Assembly: GCA_026397725.1 (NCBI GenBank)
Contig: JAPLUI010000171.1
Location: forward strand, 1 to 34,404
Length of the DNA: 34,404 nt
Source of the DNA: Verrucomicrobiota bacterium
GTDB taxonomy: Bacteria > Verrucomicrobiota > Verrucomicrobiia > Verrucomicrobiales > Akkermansiaceae
Direction: 5' to 3'
Shown here: one piece after another, positions 22,762-30,660 of the stretch
How positions within the stretch are numbered: the first letter of the stretch is position 1
Layout of the letters: every line of letters begins with the position of its first letter
Notes under the pieces: generated by a model
What the model saw: only the letters and a program-made list of their open reading frames with translations
Told to the model about the DNA's origin: nothing
The model's database searches: none
Position numbers and translations under genes: made by a program

Positions 22762-25438
22762 ATTCAAGGTGTCGGCCACCAATTTCATCGCCACGAGCGA
22801 CTATTCGGACATCGTCACGGAGACTCCTACGGTGAGCACGGCCTGTGACATGCTGACCTTCGTCTTCCCGGGTCTGCCCGATGCCATCATTAGCTACCCC
22901 GACATCAGCTTGACCGTGCCGACGGGCACAGATGTCACGGCGCTCGCGCCGACCTTCACGGTTTCCCCCAATGCCGCCGCTAGCCCGGTATCCGGCACCT
23001 CTCTGAACTTCACCGGCACGCAGAGTTATACGGTCACCGCCGAGGATGGCATCACCACCAAGACTTACCAGGTGACGGTCACCGAGGGCGCGGTGCCCAG
23101 CATCTTCACTTGGACCGACCCCGTCACAGGCAACTGGAGCGACAGCTCGAAATGGACCAACGATCTGGCCACCGGCTCCAAGCCAGTTGCCGCCGGGCAG
23201 CCCTACTATGCCCTCAATTTCACCCAGCCCGGCACTTATACCACCACCAACGACCTCAGTGACGGATTCCTCCTCAACCAGCTCAACTTCGGCGGCGCGG
23301 TGACCCTCGCCGGCACCAACAGCCTCGCCCTCACCACCAACGACACCACGCTGCCAACAGTCAAACAAAACTCGGCCAGCGGAGTTGCCATCGACACGCC
23401 TGTTAGCCTCGCGGCCGAGGTGACCGTGGGCGGAACCGGCAGTGGGCAGGTGACTCTAGCCGGGCTGGTCTCGGGCACGGGCGGGCTGACCAAGGACACT
23501 AGCGGCGTCCTGCAGCTCTACGGCTTGGTCCCCAACACCTACAGCGGCGGAACAATCATCAACAGCGGCACCCTCCATTTGGGAGCTTACATCAATGGTA
23601 TAAGCCCGTATTGTGTCAATCCTGCGGGAACCGGACCGGTAACGCTCAACGGTGGCACCATCCGGTTTGACCGTGTCAGTGCGGCGAACGCCCTGATTGT
23701 GTATGGTGGCACGCTCTACAGTCAAAACGGCTGGGGTGCCACGTGGAGCGGCCCCATCACCCTGAACGCCACCCTGACCTGCAATGCTGTTTACGGCCTG
23801 ACATACAGCGGTGCCATCAGCGGAATCGGTGGCTTGACCAAGACAAGTGGCGGCCCCTTGATCCTCTCCGTCAACAACGGCTACACGGGCCCAACCACCG
23901 TCACAGGCGGCACCCTGGAATGTAAAGCCCTTGACGCCCTGGGCAGCGGCGCGTTGAGCATCAGCACCGGCGCCACGGTCAACTTGAACTACTCCGGCAC
24001 CAAGACCATCGCCTCGTTGACCCTCGGCGGAGTCGCGAAGCTTGCCGCCGGCACCTACGGCTCCATTGCTTCCGGTGCCGACTTCCAAAGTGATGTCTAC
24101 TTTGTCGGCACCGGCAAGGTGGCGGTTGTCTCCTCGACGCCGCAAGCGTATATCACCGCCTTCGGGACCGACGTCACCGGGAGCAACGCCGTGATTGGCG
24201 AGCCTGTTGGTGGCACGGCCAACATCGCTTGGATCGTGCCCCCTGGTACGGATTTGGCGACTGTCGCGCCTACCTTCACGATGTCCTCCGACGCAATGTG
24301 CAGCGATCAGGCCAGCGGTGCCACCCCCGTCCCGGGCTTCGAGGCCGGCCCGGTGGTTTACACCGTCGTCTCCTCGGATACACTGATCACCAACTTCTAT
24401 ACCGTGACGGCCACCGTACTCCCGGCACCTCCAGGCGGCACGAGTGCCAGCCCGATGTGCTGGTATGATGCGGGCAACGGCGTCACCGCTACTGGTGGGG
24501 CGGTCTCCGTTTGGAATGACATCTCGGGATATGCGCACCACGCGACCCCCGGCGGCGGCTCGGTGACTCTTGCCGCGAACCAAGTGGGTTCCCTGCCGGC
24601 AGTGCTACTCAGAAGTGGCGGCTTCATGGACTGTGCCGTGGCGATGCCTAAGATTGTCAAAGAACAATACGTCGTGTTGCGTTCGCCCAACACCACTTGG
24701 AGCGGCGGCTCGTTCCTCGGCCGCAAGTCGAATGATTTTCTTACAGTGCGGTCCTCCAGCTACAATATGGCCGGCGGAACCACCGGGTTCTGGCAAGACC
24801 ACTTCCCGCTGGCGGTTTCCAAGAATGGCACACCGCTCCCCGCCACTGGTCCTTGCTCTACCGGAGGTAATCCTCCACACTTCTGTCTTGACCCAATCAC
24901 CGAATACATGCTGCTCAAGATTGTCGTCGATGACCAAGCCACTGCGGCGAATCTTGCACAGTATCCATTCTACCAGATCGGGAAGAACGAAGGCACCGGA
25001 ACGACCGACTTTGACGTGGCAGAGATCATCGGTTTCGGCAGCACGTTGTCACCTGCGGATGAGGCCTTGTTGAACGCCTACCTTACGGCCAAGTATTTTG
25101 CGGCGGCCTCGGGCTACGCTGCCTGGGCGGCGCTCTACGCGGCCGACGGGGCGGCCAACGAGGATGCGAACAATGACGGGGTGCAAAACGGCATTGCCTA
25201 CTTCATGGGCGAGAATGGCCTCACCACCAATCCGGGCATCGTGGACGGCAAGGTCCGTTGGAAGAAGGCGGTCACCGACGCATACACCGTCAAGGTCTCC
25301 ACCGACCTGCAGAGCTGGGGCGACGCTCCCGGCGACAGCGTCACCGAAGAAGTCACGGGAAGCGATACCTACGTCGTCTTCACCTTGCCCAAGACCGGTC
25401 CGATTCTGTTTGGCCGCCTTGTGGTGGTGATCCCGTAG
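22643..25438 (+). CDS. Large modular secreted protein, C-terminal part (continues after frameshift)
   Basis: This frame continues the fibronectin type III domain from the upstream ORF (GASTYNVW...VTSPYTISGLTNGTPYEFKVSATN). It then carries a second DUF5018-like domain (CDMLTFVFPG), beta-helix PATR-type repeats (GTGGLTKDTSGVLQL, YSGGTIINSGTLHLG, YTGPTTVTGGTLECK), a third Ig-like domain, a second LamG-like domain (SVWNDISGYAHHAT) and a C-terminal block typical of verrucomicrobial secreted proteins (ANEDANNDGVQNGIAYFMG...VKVSTDLQSWGD). No signal peptide or good start exists at its own 5' end; the nominal start is TTG at 22643. It is therefore best read as the second half of one gene, 20404-25438. 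A strong terminator follows at 25467. Confidence 0.8.
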   Translation: MGASTYNVWHRNTVTSDEQVVTGVTSPYTISGLTNGTPYEFKVSATNFIATSDYSDIVTETPTVSTACDMLTFVFPGLPDAIISYPDISLTVPTGTDVTALAPTFTVSPNAAASPVSGTSLNFTGTQSYTVTAEDGITTKTYQVTVTEGAVPSIFTWTDPVTGNWSDSSKWTNDLATGSKPVAAGQPYYALNFTQPGTYTTTNDLSDGFLLNQLNFGGAVTLAGTNSLALTTNDTTLPTVKQNSASGVAIDTPVSLAAEVTVGGTGSGQVTLAGLVSGTGGLTKDTSGVLQLYGLVPNTYSGGTIINSGTLHLGAYINGISPYCVNPAGTGPVTLNGGTIRFDRVSAANALIVYGGTLYSQNGWGATWSGPITLNATLTCNAVYGLTYSGAISGIGGLTKTSGGPLILSVNNGYTGPTTVTGGTLECKALDALGSGALSISTGATVNLNYSGTKTIASLTLGGVAKLAAGTYGSIASGADFQSDVYFVGTGKVAVVSSTPQAYITAFGTDVTGSNAVIGEPVGGTANIAWIVPPGTDLATVAPTFTMSSDAMCSDQASGATPVPGFEAGPVVYTVVSSDTLITNFYTVTATVLPAPPGGTSASPMCWYDAGNGVTATGGAVSVWNDISGYAHHATPGGGSVTLAANQVGSLPAVLLRSGGFMDCAVAMPKIVKEQYVVLRSPNTTWSGGSFLGRKSNDFLTVRSSSYNMAGGTTGFWQDHFPLAVSKNGTPLPATGPCSTGGNPPHFCLDPITEYMLLKIVVDDQATAANLAQYPFYQIGKNEGTGTTDFDVAEIIGFGSTLSPADEALLNAYLTAKYFAAASGYAAWAALYAADGAANEDANNDGVQNGIAYFMGENGLTTNPGIVDGKVRWKKAVTDAYTVKVSTDLQSWGDAPGDSVTEEVTGSDTYVVFTLPKTGPILFGRLVVVIP

Positions 25439-25466
25439 CCGCAGCAACCCCGCAACCACCAACCGG

Positions 25467-25497
25467 AAGGCCGGGAGTCTAACACTCCCGGCCTTTT
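25467..25497 (+). terminator. Strong rho-independent terminator
   Basis: A perfect 12-bp stem, AAGGCCGGGAGT (25467-25478) and ACTCCCGGCCTT (25484-25495), with a 5-nt loop CTAAC and a TTTT tract. It lies 29 bp after the stop codon of the giant secreted protein. Confidence 0.92.
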
Positions 25498-25512
25498 CGG
25501 GCGAAACGCGCA

Positions 25513-25560
25513 GGCATGGAGTGCGGTGGGAAGCGCAGCGCCACCCCGCTTTGGCTGCAT
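25513..25560. repeat. Possible dispersed repeat 'GGAGTGCGGTGG...GCGCAGCGCCACCCCGC'
   Basis: The stretch GGAGTGCGGTGG(G)AAGCGCAGCG followed by CCACCCCGCTTTGG translates from 25516 as MECGGKRSATPLWLH. I have an impression of seeing this phrase repeatedly in spurious ORFs from Verrucomicrobia, which would make it a dispersed intergenic repeat. Only one copy is present here, so this is recall rather than demonstration. Confidence 0.45.
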
Positions 25561-25625
25561 CCCGGCGCTCCCCGCGGCCTAACCAAGGTCTGGACAAACC
25601 ACCCCACCCCTCTCTTTAGCCCTTC

Positions 25626-26726
25626 ATGCACGCCAACCCCGAAAAGCAATTACCTAGCAGTCCGACGACAGCCATGCCGACGACTACCAAGCCAGAAGAA
25701 TGTTGCAAGCTGCCCCTGCGGGTCTTTGTGGGTTCCTCGTCACAAGTCAAGGATCACTGGTGCTTGGAGGATGCTCTGATCATTCCGCTACGCGGGTATA
25801 TTGCAGACGTTGAACCTTGGTGGGACTGTTTCGGGGCCGGGGAAACGACGATCGAGACACTCTTGCGGAAGACAAGGGAGTGCGACCTGGCGCTCTTTCT
25901 GGTCGCTCCAGAGGATTTCACCTGCCAGTCGTCTGGAAATAAACCCCGCTTCGAGGTTCGGGACAACGTGACGTTCGAACTAGGGCTCTTTGCTGGTGCG
26001 CTCGGTGCTCGTCGAAGTTTGATGCTGCGCGTTCCACTCGATCGCGAGGGCAACACCGCGAACGAACACCAAGCGCCTTATCCCTCTGACCTCCAAGGGG
26101 TCACGAGCTTCGATCTTGAACGGAGTGAAAATGGAGCATGGGATTGGAAGAAAGTGGTAGATAGGATCAAGAAGCTCGCTGACGAGCGCATGGAACAGGA
26201 CAGGGCCGGGTGGTGGGCCATTGCCACCGAGCATCAGGAGCATCCAACGGAGCGGAATACTCGACGTTCCTTCTACGGTGTTTTCCAAGCCAAAACAAGG
26301 GCTGACGGCATGCATGTGTCTTGCGGAGTTCTTCACTACGGTGTTGCTTTCAAAGAAACGAAGCTGTATGGAGTGGAGCGGGAGCGGTGGGAGAAAGTCA
26401 ACGCCACGCTTGTGGAGCACGAACCGGGATCGGCAGGACTAGTCCTCTATACCGATGTAATCGGGTTGCCGCACCCTGGTGATCCGAAAGAAGACGTGCA
26501 CAAGATCAGAAGTTACCGGCTTTTCATGCGTTTGACTGGGTGCCAGGGGTGCCTAGCGGGGACTTTCATCAATTTTGAGAATAATCTGTCGCAAGGCAAT
26601 GTGCGGATGAATTGGCTTGGCGCTTGCACGCGGGAAGAAGCGGTGGCTATAGCACGCGAATGGGAGGCGAACCTTCCCGACAGCCCTTGCAAGCGTCCGC
26701 GCTCTCGGGCCGAAGCCAATGGTTGA
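25626..26726 (+). CDS. TIR-like-domain protein (putative NADase defence effector) with unknown C-terminal domain
   Basis: 366 residues, no signal peptide, so cytoplasmic. Residues about 31-135 match the TIR-like predicted nucleotide-binding family (as in CBASS Cap12-type effectors): LRVFVGSSSQV at 31-41, a hydrophobic DLALFLVAPEDF at 87-98, then VRDNVTFELGLFAGALG at 111-127, where Glu118 of FELGLF is the probable catalytic glutamate for NAD cleavage. Residues about 195-350 form a second domain I do not recognise (GWWAIATEH...RRSFYGVFQ...VLYTDVIGLPHP...YRLFMRLTG...FINFENN), possibly a ligand sensor. No cyclase, STING or ThsA/B-type partner is adjacent. It sits alone between a repeat and gene debris, a typical setting for a horizontally acquired anti-phage gene. 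Met17 is an alternative start. Defence role inferred. Confidence 0.75.
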   Translation: MHANPEKQLPSSPTTAMPTTTKPEECCKLPLRVFVGSSSQVKDHWCLEDALIIPLRGYIADVEPWWDCFGAGETTIETLLRKTRECDLALFLVAPEDFTCQSSGNKPRFEVRDNVTFELGLFAGALGARRSLMLRVPLDREGNTANEHQAPYPSDLQGVTSFDLERSENGAWDWKKVVDRIKKLADERMEQDRAGWWAIATEHQEHPTERNTRRSFYGVFQAKTRADGMHVSCGVLHYGVAFKETKLYGVERERWEKVNATLVEHEPGSAGLVLYTDVIGLPHPGDPKEDVHKIRSYRLFMRLTGCQGCLAGTFINFENNLSQGNVRMNWLGACTREEAVAIAREWEANLPDSPCKRPRSRAEANG

Positions 26727-26892
26727 CTGACGGCCAAGGGAATTGCTTTTGAGGTGAAGGCCGTTGAAAGAGTCGATGACCGGACCGGAGGGCGGGGCGG
26801 AAGAGGTGTTTCGGCAGGGCGGTGTTTCGGTGTTTCGGTGAACAAATCGCAACTTCTTTTCCCCGCTCTGCGAGCCCCACTTTCGCTCTCTC

Positions 26893-26926
26893 ATGCGTGC
26901 CACCCAGGAAAGCAATTTCTTAGCAG
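26893..26926 (+). repeat. Imperfect direct repeat of the TIR gene 5' end
   Basis: The 34 bases here align with 25626-25660, the start of the TIR-like gene, with about 80 percent identity and one gap (shared GAAAGCAATT and TAGCAG blocks). The two copies bracket the gene. This could reflect duplication or insertion; chance similarity is not excluded. Confidence 0.35.
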
Positions 26927-27178
26927 GTGGTGTATCCTGCGCTGGTGATGGGGCTGGCGGTGGGTGGGGGGCAGGTGCGGCTGGCAATGCAGCGTCTGGT
27001 GGTGGGTCGGGAGTATCGGGTGATGCGCAGCGAGGGGCTGGGGTCGTGGACGGAGGCGGGGCGGTTCACGGTCACCGCGGAGCCGTGGCCGGCGAGCGGG
27101 CGGGTGGACCGGGAATGGAGCGAGGCGGCGGTAGTGCCGGGACGGAGGTTCTACCGGCTGGAGTGGGACGAGCCATGA
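26927..27178 (+). pseudogene. Orphan C-terminal fragment of a verrucomicrobial secreted protein
   Basis: The frame encodes about 83 residues with VVGREYRVMRSEGLGSWTEA and a terminal RRFYRLEWDEP. This resembles the C-terminal beta domain ('YRVE.S.DL..W' to 'FYRL') that closes many secreted proteins of this phylum, including the end of the gene at 22643-25438. There is no signal peptide or upstream partner in frame, so I read it as the tail of a deleted gene. The stretch 26727-26892 before it holds nothing I recognise apart from short GGTGTTTC repeats around 26805-26838. Confidence 0.5.
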
Positions 27179-27211
27179 ATCCGGTGAGCGCGACCGGCAC
27201 CCGAAGAAGTC

Positions 27212-27240
27212 TTGCCGATCCTGGGAGGCCGTGCTATCAT
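27212..27240 (+). promoter_or_regulatory. Sigma-70-like promoter of the toxin-antitoxin pair
   Basis: TTGCCG (27212-27217), a 17-nt spacer and TATCAT (27235-27240). The -10 ends six bases before the ATG at 27247, so transcription would start at or next to the start codon, giving a leaderless mRNA. There is no Shine-Dalgarno, which fits. Confidence 0.55.
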
Positions 27241-27246
27241 CTCGCC

Positions 27247-27516
27247 ATGACGCTCACATTCACCATGCCCGACGAAATGGCGGCGGCTTTGGGGAACACC
27301 ACGGCCGAGCGGATGCAGCGGGCACATGAGGCGATCTCGCTGGAACTTTACCGGGCAGGCAGGATCAGCCTGCGTGCGATGGGCCGGATGGCAGGGGTCG
27401 GGGACGATTACTGGGCCGCAGACCAATTCCGCGTCCGCCACGGCGTGCCGCTGGCGGCCGGTGATACGGCGGACCCCGCCGACGAGGAGGCTGTCCGCGA
27501 ACTGCTCGGCGCATGA
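27247..27516 (+). CDS. UPF0175-family antitoxin
   Basis: 89 residues from the ATG at 27247. The core ISLELYRAGRISLRAMGRMAG (about 30-50) followed by FRVRHGVPL is the UPF0175 pattern, a small helix-turn-helix-like antitoxin usually paired with a PIN-domain RNase. It ends with ATGA, overlapping the PIN toxin start by four bases, so the pair was translationally coupled. The expected role is to bind and neutralise the PIN toxin and repress its own promoter. The antitoxin looks intact although its toxin is truncated. Confidence 0.8.
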   Translation: MTLTFTMPDEMAAALGNTTAERMQRAHEAISLELYRAGRISLRAMGRMAGVGDDYWAADQFRVRHGVPLAAGDTADPADEEAVRELLGA

Positions 27517-27914
27517 TCCTGCTCGTCGCCGACACCGGACCCTTGCATTACCTGGTCGAGATCGGGGCGGTGCAGGTGTTGTCGGCGCTGGTCGGGAAGG
27601 TGATCGTGCCGGTGCCCGTCTGGCGGGAACTGCAAGACCCCAAGGCCTCTGCGACCGTCGGGCTGATGGACTCGGTCAGGCGGTTGTGGCGCGTTAGCTT
27701 GGGCACATACGATTCCGGCTGCCGCCTGTCACCGGGCAGCAGCACCAGCTTCATCATCAACTTCACCCTCCCCCCCGGCCTATTCGGCAGTGCGATCCGC
27801 TACGGGGAGGTGCCGGCGCAGGGGTGGCCGGGCACTCGTGGCTACCAACCCTATCCCTCCCCCGAACGAACTGGACGACGAGTGAAGACCGCCGGGGAGG
27901 CTTTTCGTGGGTAG
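27513..27914 (+). pseudogene. Truncated PIN-domain toxin
   Basis: The first 49 or so residues are a good PIN-domain start: VADTGPLHYLVEIGAVQVL with acidic Asp7, and VPVPVWRELQDPKA with Glu39. After about residue 50 the sequence leaves the family and reads through unrelated DNA (CRLSPGSSTSFIINF...) to a stop at 27914. The C-terminal acidic residues needed for Mg-dependent RNase activity are missing. PIN toxins of this type are normally about 150 residues, so the gene was cut by a deletion near 27660-27690 and is almost certainly inactive. The following DNA to 27960 shows nothing recognisable. Confidence 0.75.
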
Positions 27915-27963
27915 TGACTTTTCGGGGTTGCTTCCCGCGCACGGGTCGGGAATGCTCGCGCGG

Positions 27964-28092
27964 ATGAATTGCAAATCGCTCGACGGAAATTTGGGGTTGG
28001 CATTCGGGGTTGCGAACAAGCGCAGCATCGCCTGGGCCATTGCGCAGGCATGGGCGGATCAGGGCGTGAAGTTGATTTTCAGTTACTACTCA
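27964..28092 (+). pseudogene. fabI: 5' fragment of enoyl-ACP reductase (fabI)
   Basis: About 38 codons from the ATG at 27964 encode LGLAFGVANKRSIAWAIAQA followed by WADQGVKLIFSYY. This is the unmistakable N-terminal Rossmann segment of FabI, the NADH-dependent enoyl-ACP reductase of fatty acid synthesis. The match ends at about 28087, where TTACTACTCAGG begins (28082-28093), and the same frame then runs directly into the DUF6807 gene. The remaining roughly 220 residues of FabI are absent, so this is a gene remnant or duplication scar, not a working enzyme. Confidence 0.8.
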
Positions 28093-28101
28093 GGAACCCC
28101 C

Positions 28102-29148
28102 ATGAAATTCGCGTCCACTCTGCGTTCCCCACTCGAATCTCCCGCCAGGGCGAGGATTTCGCCGCATCTTTCCTTGCATCGTTTCGCCCGCCGGATGATC
28201 ACCGGCATCATGGTGGCGAGTCTGGGCGGTTTGGAGCATGCGGTGGCGGAACCGCTGATGCACGTGGTGACGGATGCTCCATCGGGCCAGCTCATCATTC
28301 GGGAAGGCGACACCAGCGTTTTGCAGTATAATTACCAGACCGTGCCATTGCCGCCCCAGGTCCTGGCCAAGATCGCCCCCGACAGCCAAAAATATGCCCA
28401 AGCCCGCAGCGATTACATCCATCCGCTCTATGGACCATCCGGCGAAGAGCTGACCTTGGACTGGGCCGTCGATCATCCTCACCACCGCGGAATCTACTGG
28501 GCGTGGCCGGAGGTGATGTTAGGCGACCAGACGGGTGACCTGCATGCCCTGCAGCGGGTGTTCGCGCGGCCTGTGGGTCGGCTCACCTCCAGCAATGGCG
28601 AGGAGGCCGCAACCATCGAGGCGGAAAACACTTGGTGGTGGGAGGACAAGACGCCCATCGTCCACGAAAAGATCAAGATCCGCGCGGACAAAGCCGGATC
28701 TAACGGACGCCGGGTCGATCTCACCATCATCCTCACCGCAGTGGTGGACGGAGTGACCATCGCACGACGGGGAACCAACAATTATGGCGGACTCAACACC
28801 CGGCTCGCGCCCGCCAAGGCGCTCGCGATCACCCATCACGCCGATGCGGATGGAGTCACCCCGCGCATGGCCTGGCATCGGGCGACCGGCACCTGGGGGA
28901 GTGCCACCCAAGCCGCCAGCGTGACGATTTTTGAGAAGTCGGCCAACCCCGGCTACCCGGCGGATCACATCGAATTCCCGGAGCTGGCGTGGTTACAGCC
29001 GGCATTTCCGTCGGCCGGGCTTCGCCATGCGCTGAAGCAGGGCGAACCACTGGTCCTGCAATACCGCTATGTCATCCGCGGCGGAGAGCCTCCGGATGAG
29101 CAAGGGATGCGGGAGGAGTGGCGGATCTTCAACACCCCCCAACCCTGA
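28102..29148 (+). CDS. PmoA-like DUF6807 protein, exported
   Basis: 348 residues from the ATG at 28102; the frame is open to 27907 through the fabI fragment. An N-terminal hydrophobic stretch (MITGIMVASLGGLEHAVAEP, about residues 32-51) looks like a long signal peptide. The phrase HPLYGPSGEELTLDWAVDHP followed by HHRGIYWAW is the hallmark of the DUF6807 / 'methane oxygenase PmoA' annotated family. These proteins are not methane oxygenases; they commonly sit beside Gfo/Idh/MocA oxidoreductases in Planctomycetota and Verrucomicrobiota and are presumed to act in carbohydrate metabolism. The oxidoreductase gene starts 9 bp downstream, so the two form an operon. Confidence 0.85.
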   Translation: MKFASTLRSPLESPARARISPHLSLHRFARRMITGIMVASLGGLEHAVAEPLMHVVTDAPSGQLIIREGDTSVLQYNYQTVPLPPQVLAKIAPDSQKYAQARSDYIHPLYGPSGEELTLDWAVDHPHHRGIYWAWPEVMLGDQTGDLHALQRVFARPVGRLTSSNGEEAATIEAENTWWWEDKTPIVHEKIKIRADKAGSNGRRVDLTIILTAVVDGVTIARRGTNNYGGLNTRLAPAKALAITHHADADGVTPRMAWHRATGTWGSATQAASVTIFEKSANPGYPADHIEFPELAWLQPAFPSAGLRHALKQGEPLVLQYRYVIRGGEPPDEQGMREEWRIFNTPQP

Positions 29149-29157
29149 GCCCAGCAC

Positions 29158-30420
29158 ATGACATCCCTCACTTCAAGACGAAGCTTTGTCCAAGGCGCGA
29201 CGGCCGCGGTGGCCTTCCCCACGATCATTCCATCATCGGTGCGTGGCCAGAACCCGCCCTCCTCGCGCATCCAGCTCGGGGTGATCGGCACCGGCGGCAA
29301 GGCCATGGGTGGCGCGCGGAACTTCCAGTCGGGAACCACGGCGCAGATCACCGCACTGGCCGACCCCAACCGCCCCAACATGCAGCCCTTCCGCGACGCC
29401 TTCCAGGTGCCCGGGGAACGCTGCTACTCCGATTTCAACGAATTGTTAGCCCTCCGGGACATCGACGCGGTGCTCGTCGGCACGCCCGACCACTGGCATG
29501 TCCCGGTGTCCATTGCGGCCGCCAAGGCGGGCAAGCATGTGTATTGCGAGAAACCCATGAGCGTCTCCATCGCCGAGGGGCAGGCCCTGGTCAAGGCCAT
29601 CCACGAGAGCGGGGTGGTCTTCCAGCATGGCACGCAACTCCGCTCGCAAGACTGCACGCGGATTGCGTGCGAGTTGGTCCGTAACGGCTATTTTGGCAAC
29701 GTGCGCAAGGTGATCATCGGCTCGCCGCCCGGCCTGGCGATCGGTCCGCTGGCACCACAGCCGGTGCCACCCACGCTGGACTGGAACATGTGGGCGGGTC
29801 CCGGCGCCCCGGTGGAATACCGCGATGTGATCGTCGGTGACATCCCCGGCCAGGGACTGCGTGGTTGGTATTTCATGAAACGTTTCTCGCCGTCCGGATG
29901 GATCGCGGGATATGGCGTCCATGACATCGACCTCGCCCACTGGGGCCTCGGCCTGGAACTAACCGGCCCGGTGCGCGTCGAGGGACGCGGAACTTTCCCC
30001 AAGCATGGCCTGTTTGACACCGTGCTCGACTACGAACTCACCTTCACTTACGCGGACGGCCGACAGCTCCTCATGACCGACACCGGCAAGAACCGTCATG
30101 GCGTCAAGTTCATGCATGAGAACGGCAACGACTGGGTCTTCTGCCGATCCGAGCTTGATGCCAGCAACCGGGACCTCCTGCGGCCCCAGCGCAACGAGCG
30201 CGACATCAAGCTCTATGCATCCCGCCTCCACGAAGGCAACTTCATCGAGTGCATCCAATCCCGCAAACCCACCATCACCCCGGTCGAGGTGGCCCATCGC
30301 TCGACCAGCGTCTGCCACCTCGGCGCCATCTGCCTCGACCTCGGCCGACCCCTCGAATGGAACCCCGTCACCGAAAAGTTTGTCAACGACGACGAGGCGA
30401 ACAAGCGGCTGGCGGTCTAG
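29158..30420 (+). CDS. Tat-exported Gfo/Idh/MocA-family oxidoreductase
   Basis: 420 residues. A twin-arginine signal (SRRSFVQGA, Arg7-Arg8) indicates export in folded form, presumably with bound NAD(P). The nucleotide-binding motif LGVIGTGGKAMGG lies at 40-52, CEKPMS at 130-135 provides the family's EKP lysine, and YGVHDIDLAHWGLG (252-265; His255, Asp258, His261) is the second-domain active-site motif typical of the exported subgroup. It probably oxidises or rearranges a sugar derivative; the substrate is unknown. It is co-transcribed with the DUF6807 gene 9 bp upstream, a recurrent pairing in polysaccharide-degrading bacteria. Confidence 0.9.
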   Translation: MTSLTSRRSFVQGATAAVAFPTIIPSSVRGQNPPSSRIQLGVIGTGGKAMGGARNFQSGTTAQITALADPNRPNMQPFRDAFQVPGERCYSDFNELLALRDIDAVLVGTPDHWHVPVSIAAAKAGKHVYCEKPMSVSIAEGQALVKAIHESGVVFQHGTQLRSQDCTRIACELVRNGYFGNVRKVIIGSPPGLAIGPLAPQPVPPTLDWNMWAGPGAPVEYRDVIVGDIPGQGLRGWYFMKRFSPSGWIAGYGVHDIDLAHWGLGLELTGPVRVEGRGTFPKHGLFDTVLDYELTFTYADGRQLLMTDTGKNRHGVKFMHENGNDWVFCRSELDASNRDLLRPQRNERDIKLYASRLHEGNFIECIQSRKPTITPVEVAHRSTSVCHLGAICLDLGRPLEWNPVTEKFVNDDEANKRLAV

Positions 30421-30475
30421 CAGGTGGCGGGCAGGACGCAAACCCATCTCCATCCCCCATAACAACTCCAGCAAA

Positions 30476-30589
30476 TCACTGGCCCTTGCGCGGGCCTACC
30501 CGATATTGCCGCGGCGTCGTCCCGCACAGTTCACACTTCCTGGGCGGGACCTTGAATTGACCAGGAATTGGCAAGGCATCCCGGAACAT
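30476..30589 (-). pseudogene. Possible AraC-family C-terminal remnant
   Basis: The minus strand encodes CGTTPRQYRVGPRKGQ before a stop at 30476, resembling the extreme C-terminus of AraC/XylS regulators (G.TPR.YR). Only about 20 residues match, and nothing upstream in any frame restores the HTH domain. It is a weak call. Confidence 0.3.
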
Positions 30590-30660
30590 GACTTGGCACC
30601 TTCCGGGGGCTGCCGGGACTTGGGAGCCGTAAATAAATAGCCATGGCGTTAGAAGTTTGA

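Noticed and set aside
23456..24583. 375-residue minus-strand frame opposite the PATR repeats
   Set aside because: Antisense shadow of a repetitive secreted protein.
26893..27246. N-terminal extension of the UPF0175 antitoxin to 26893
   Set aside because: The extension is Gly-rich and out of frame with the secreted-protein fragment in the same DNA; family length and the promoter support the start at 27247.
27907..28101. Treating the whole 27907-29148 frame as one native DUF6807 protein
   Set aside because: The first part is FabI sequence; the DUF6807 protein has its own ATG and a signal-like segment from 28102.
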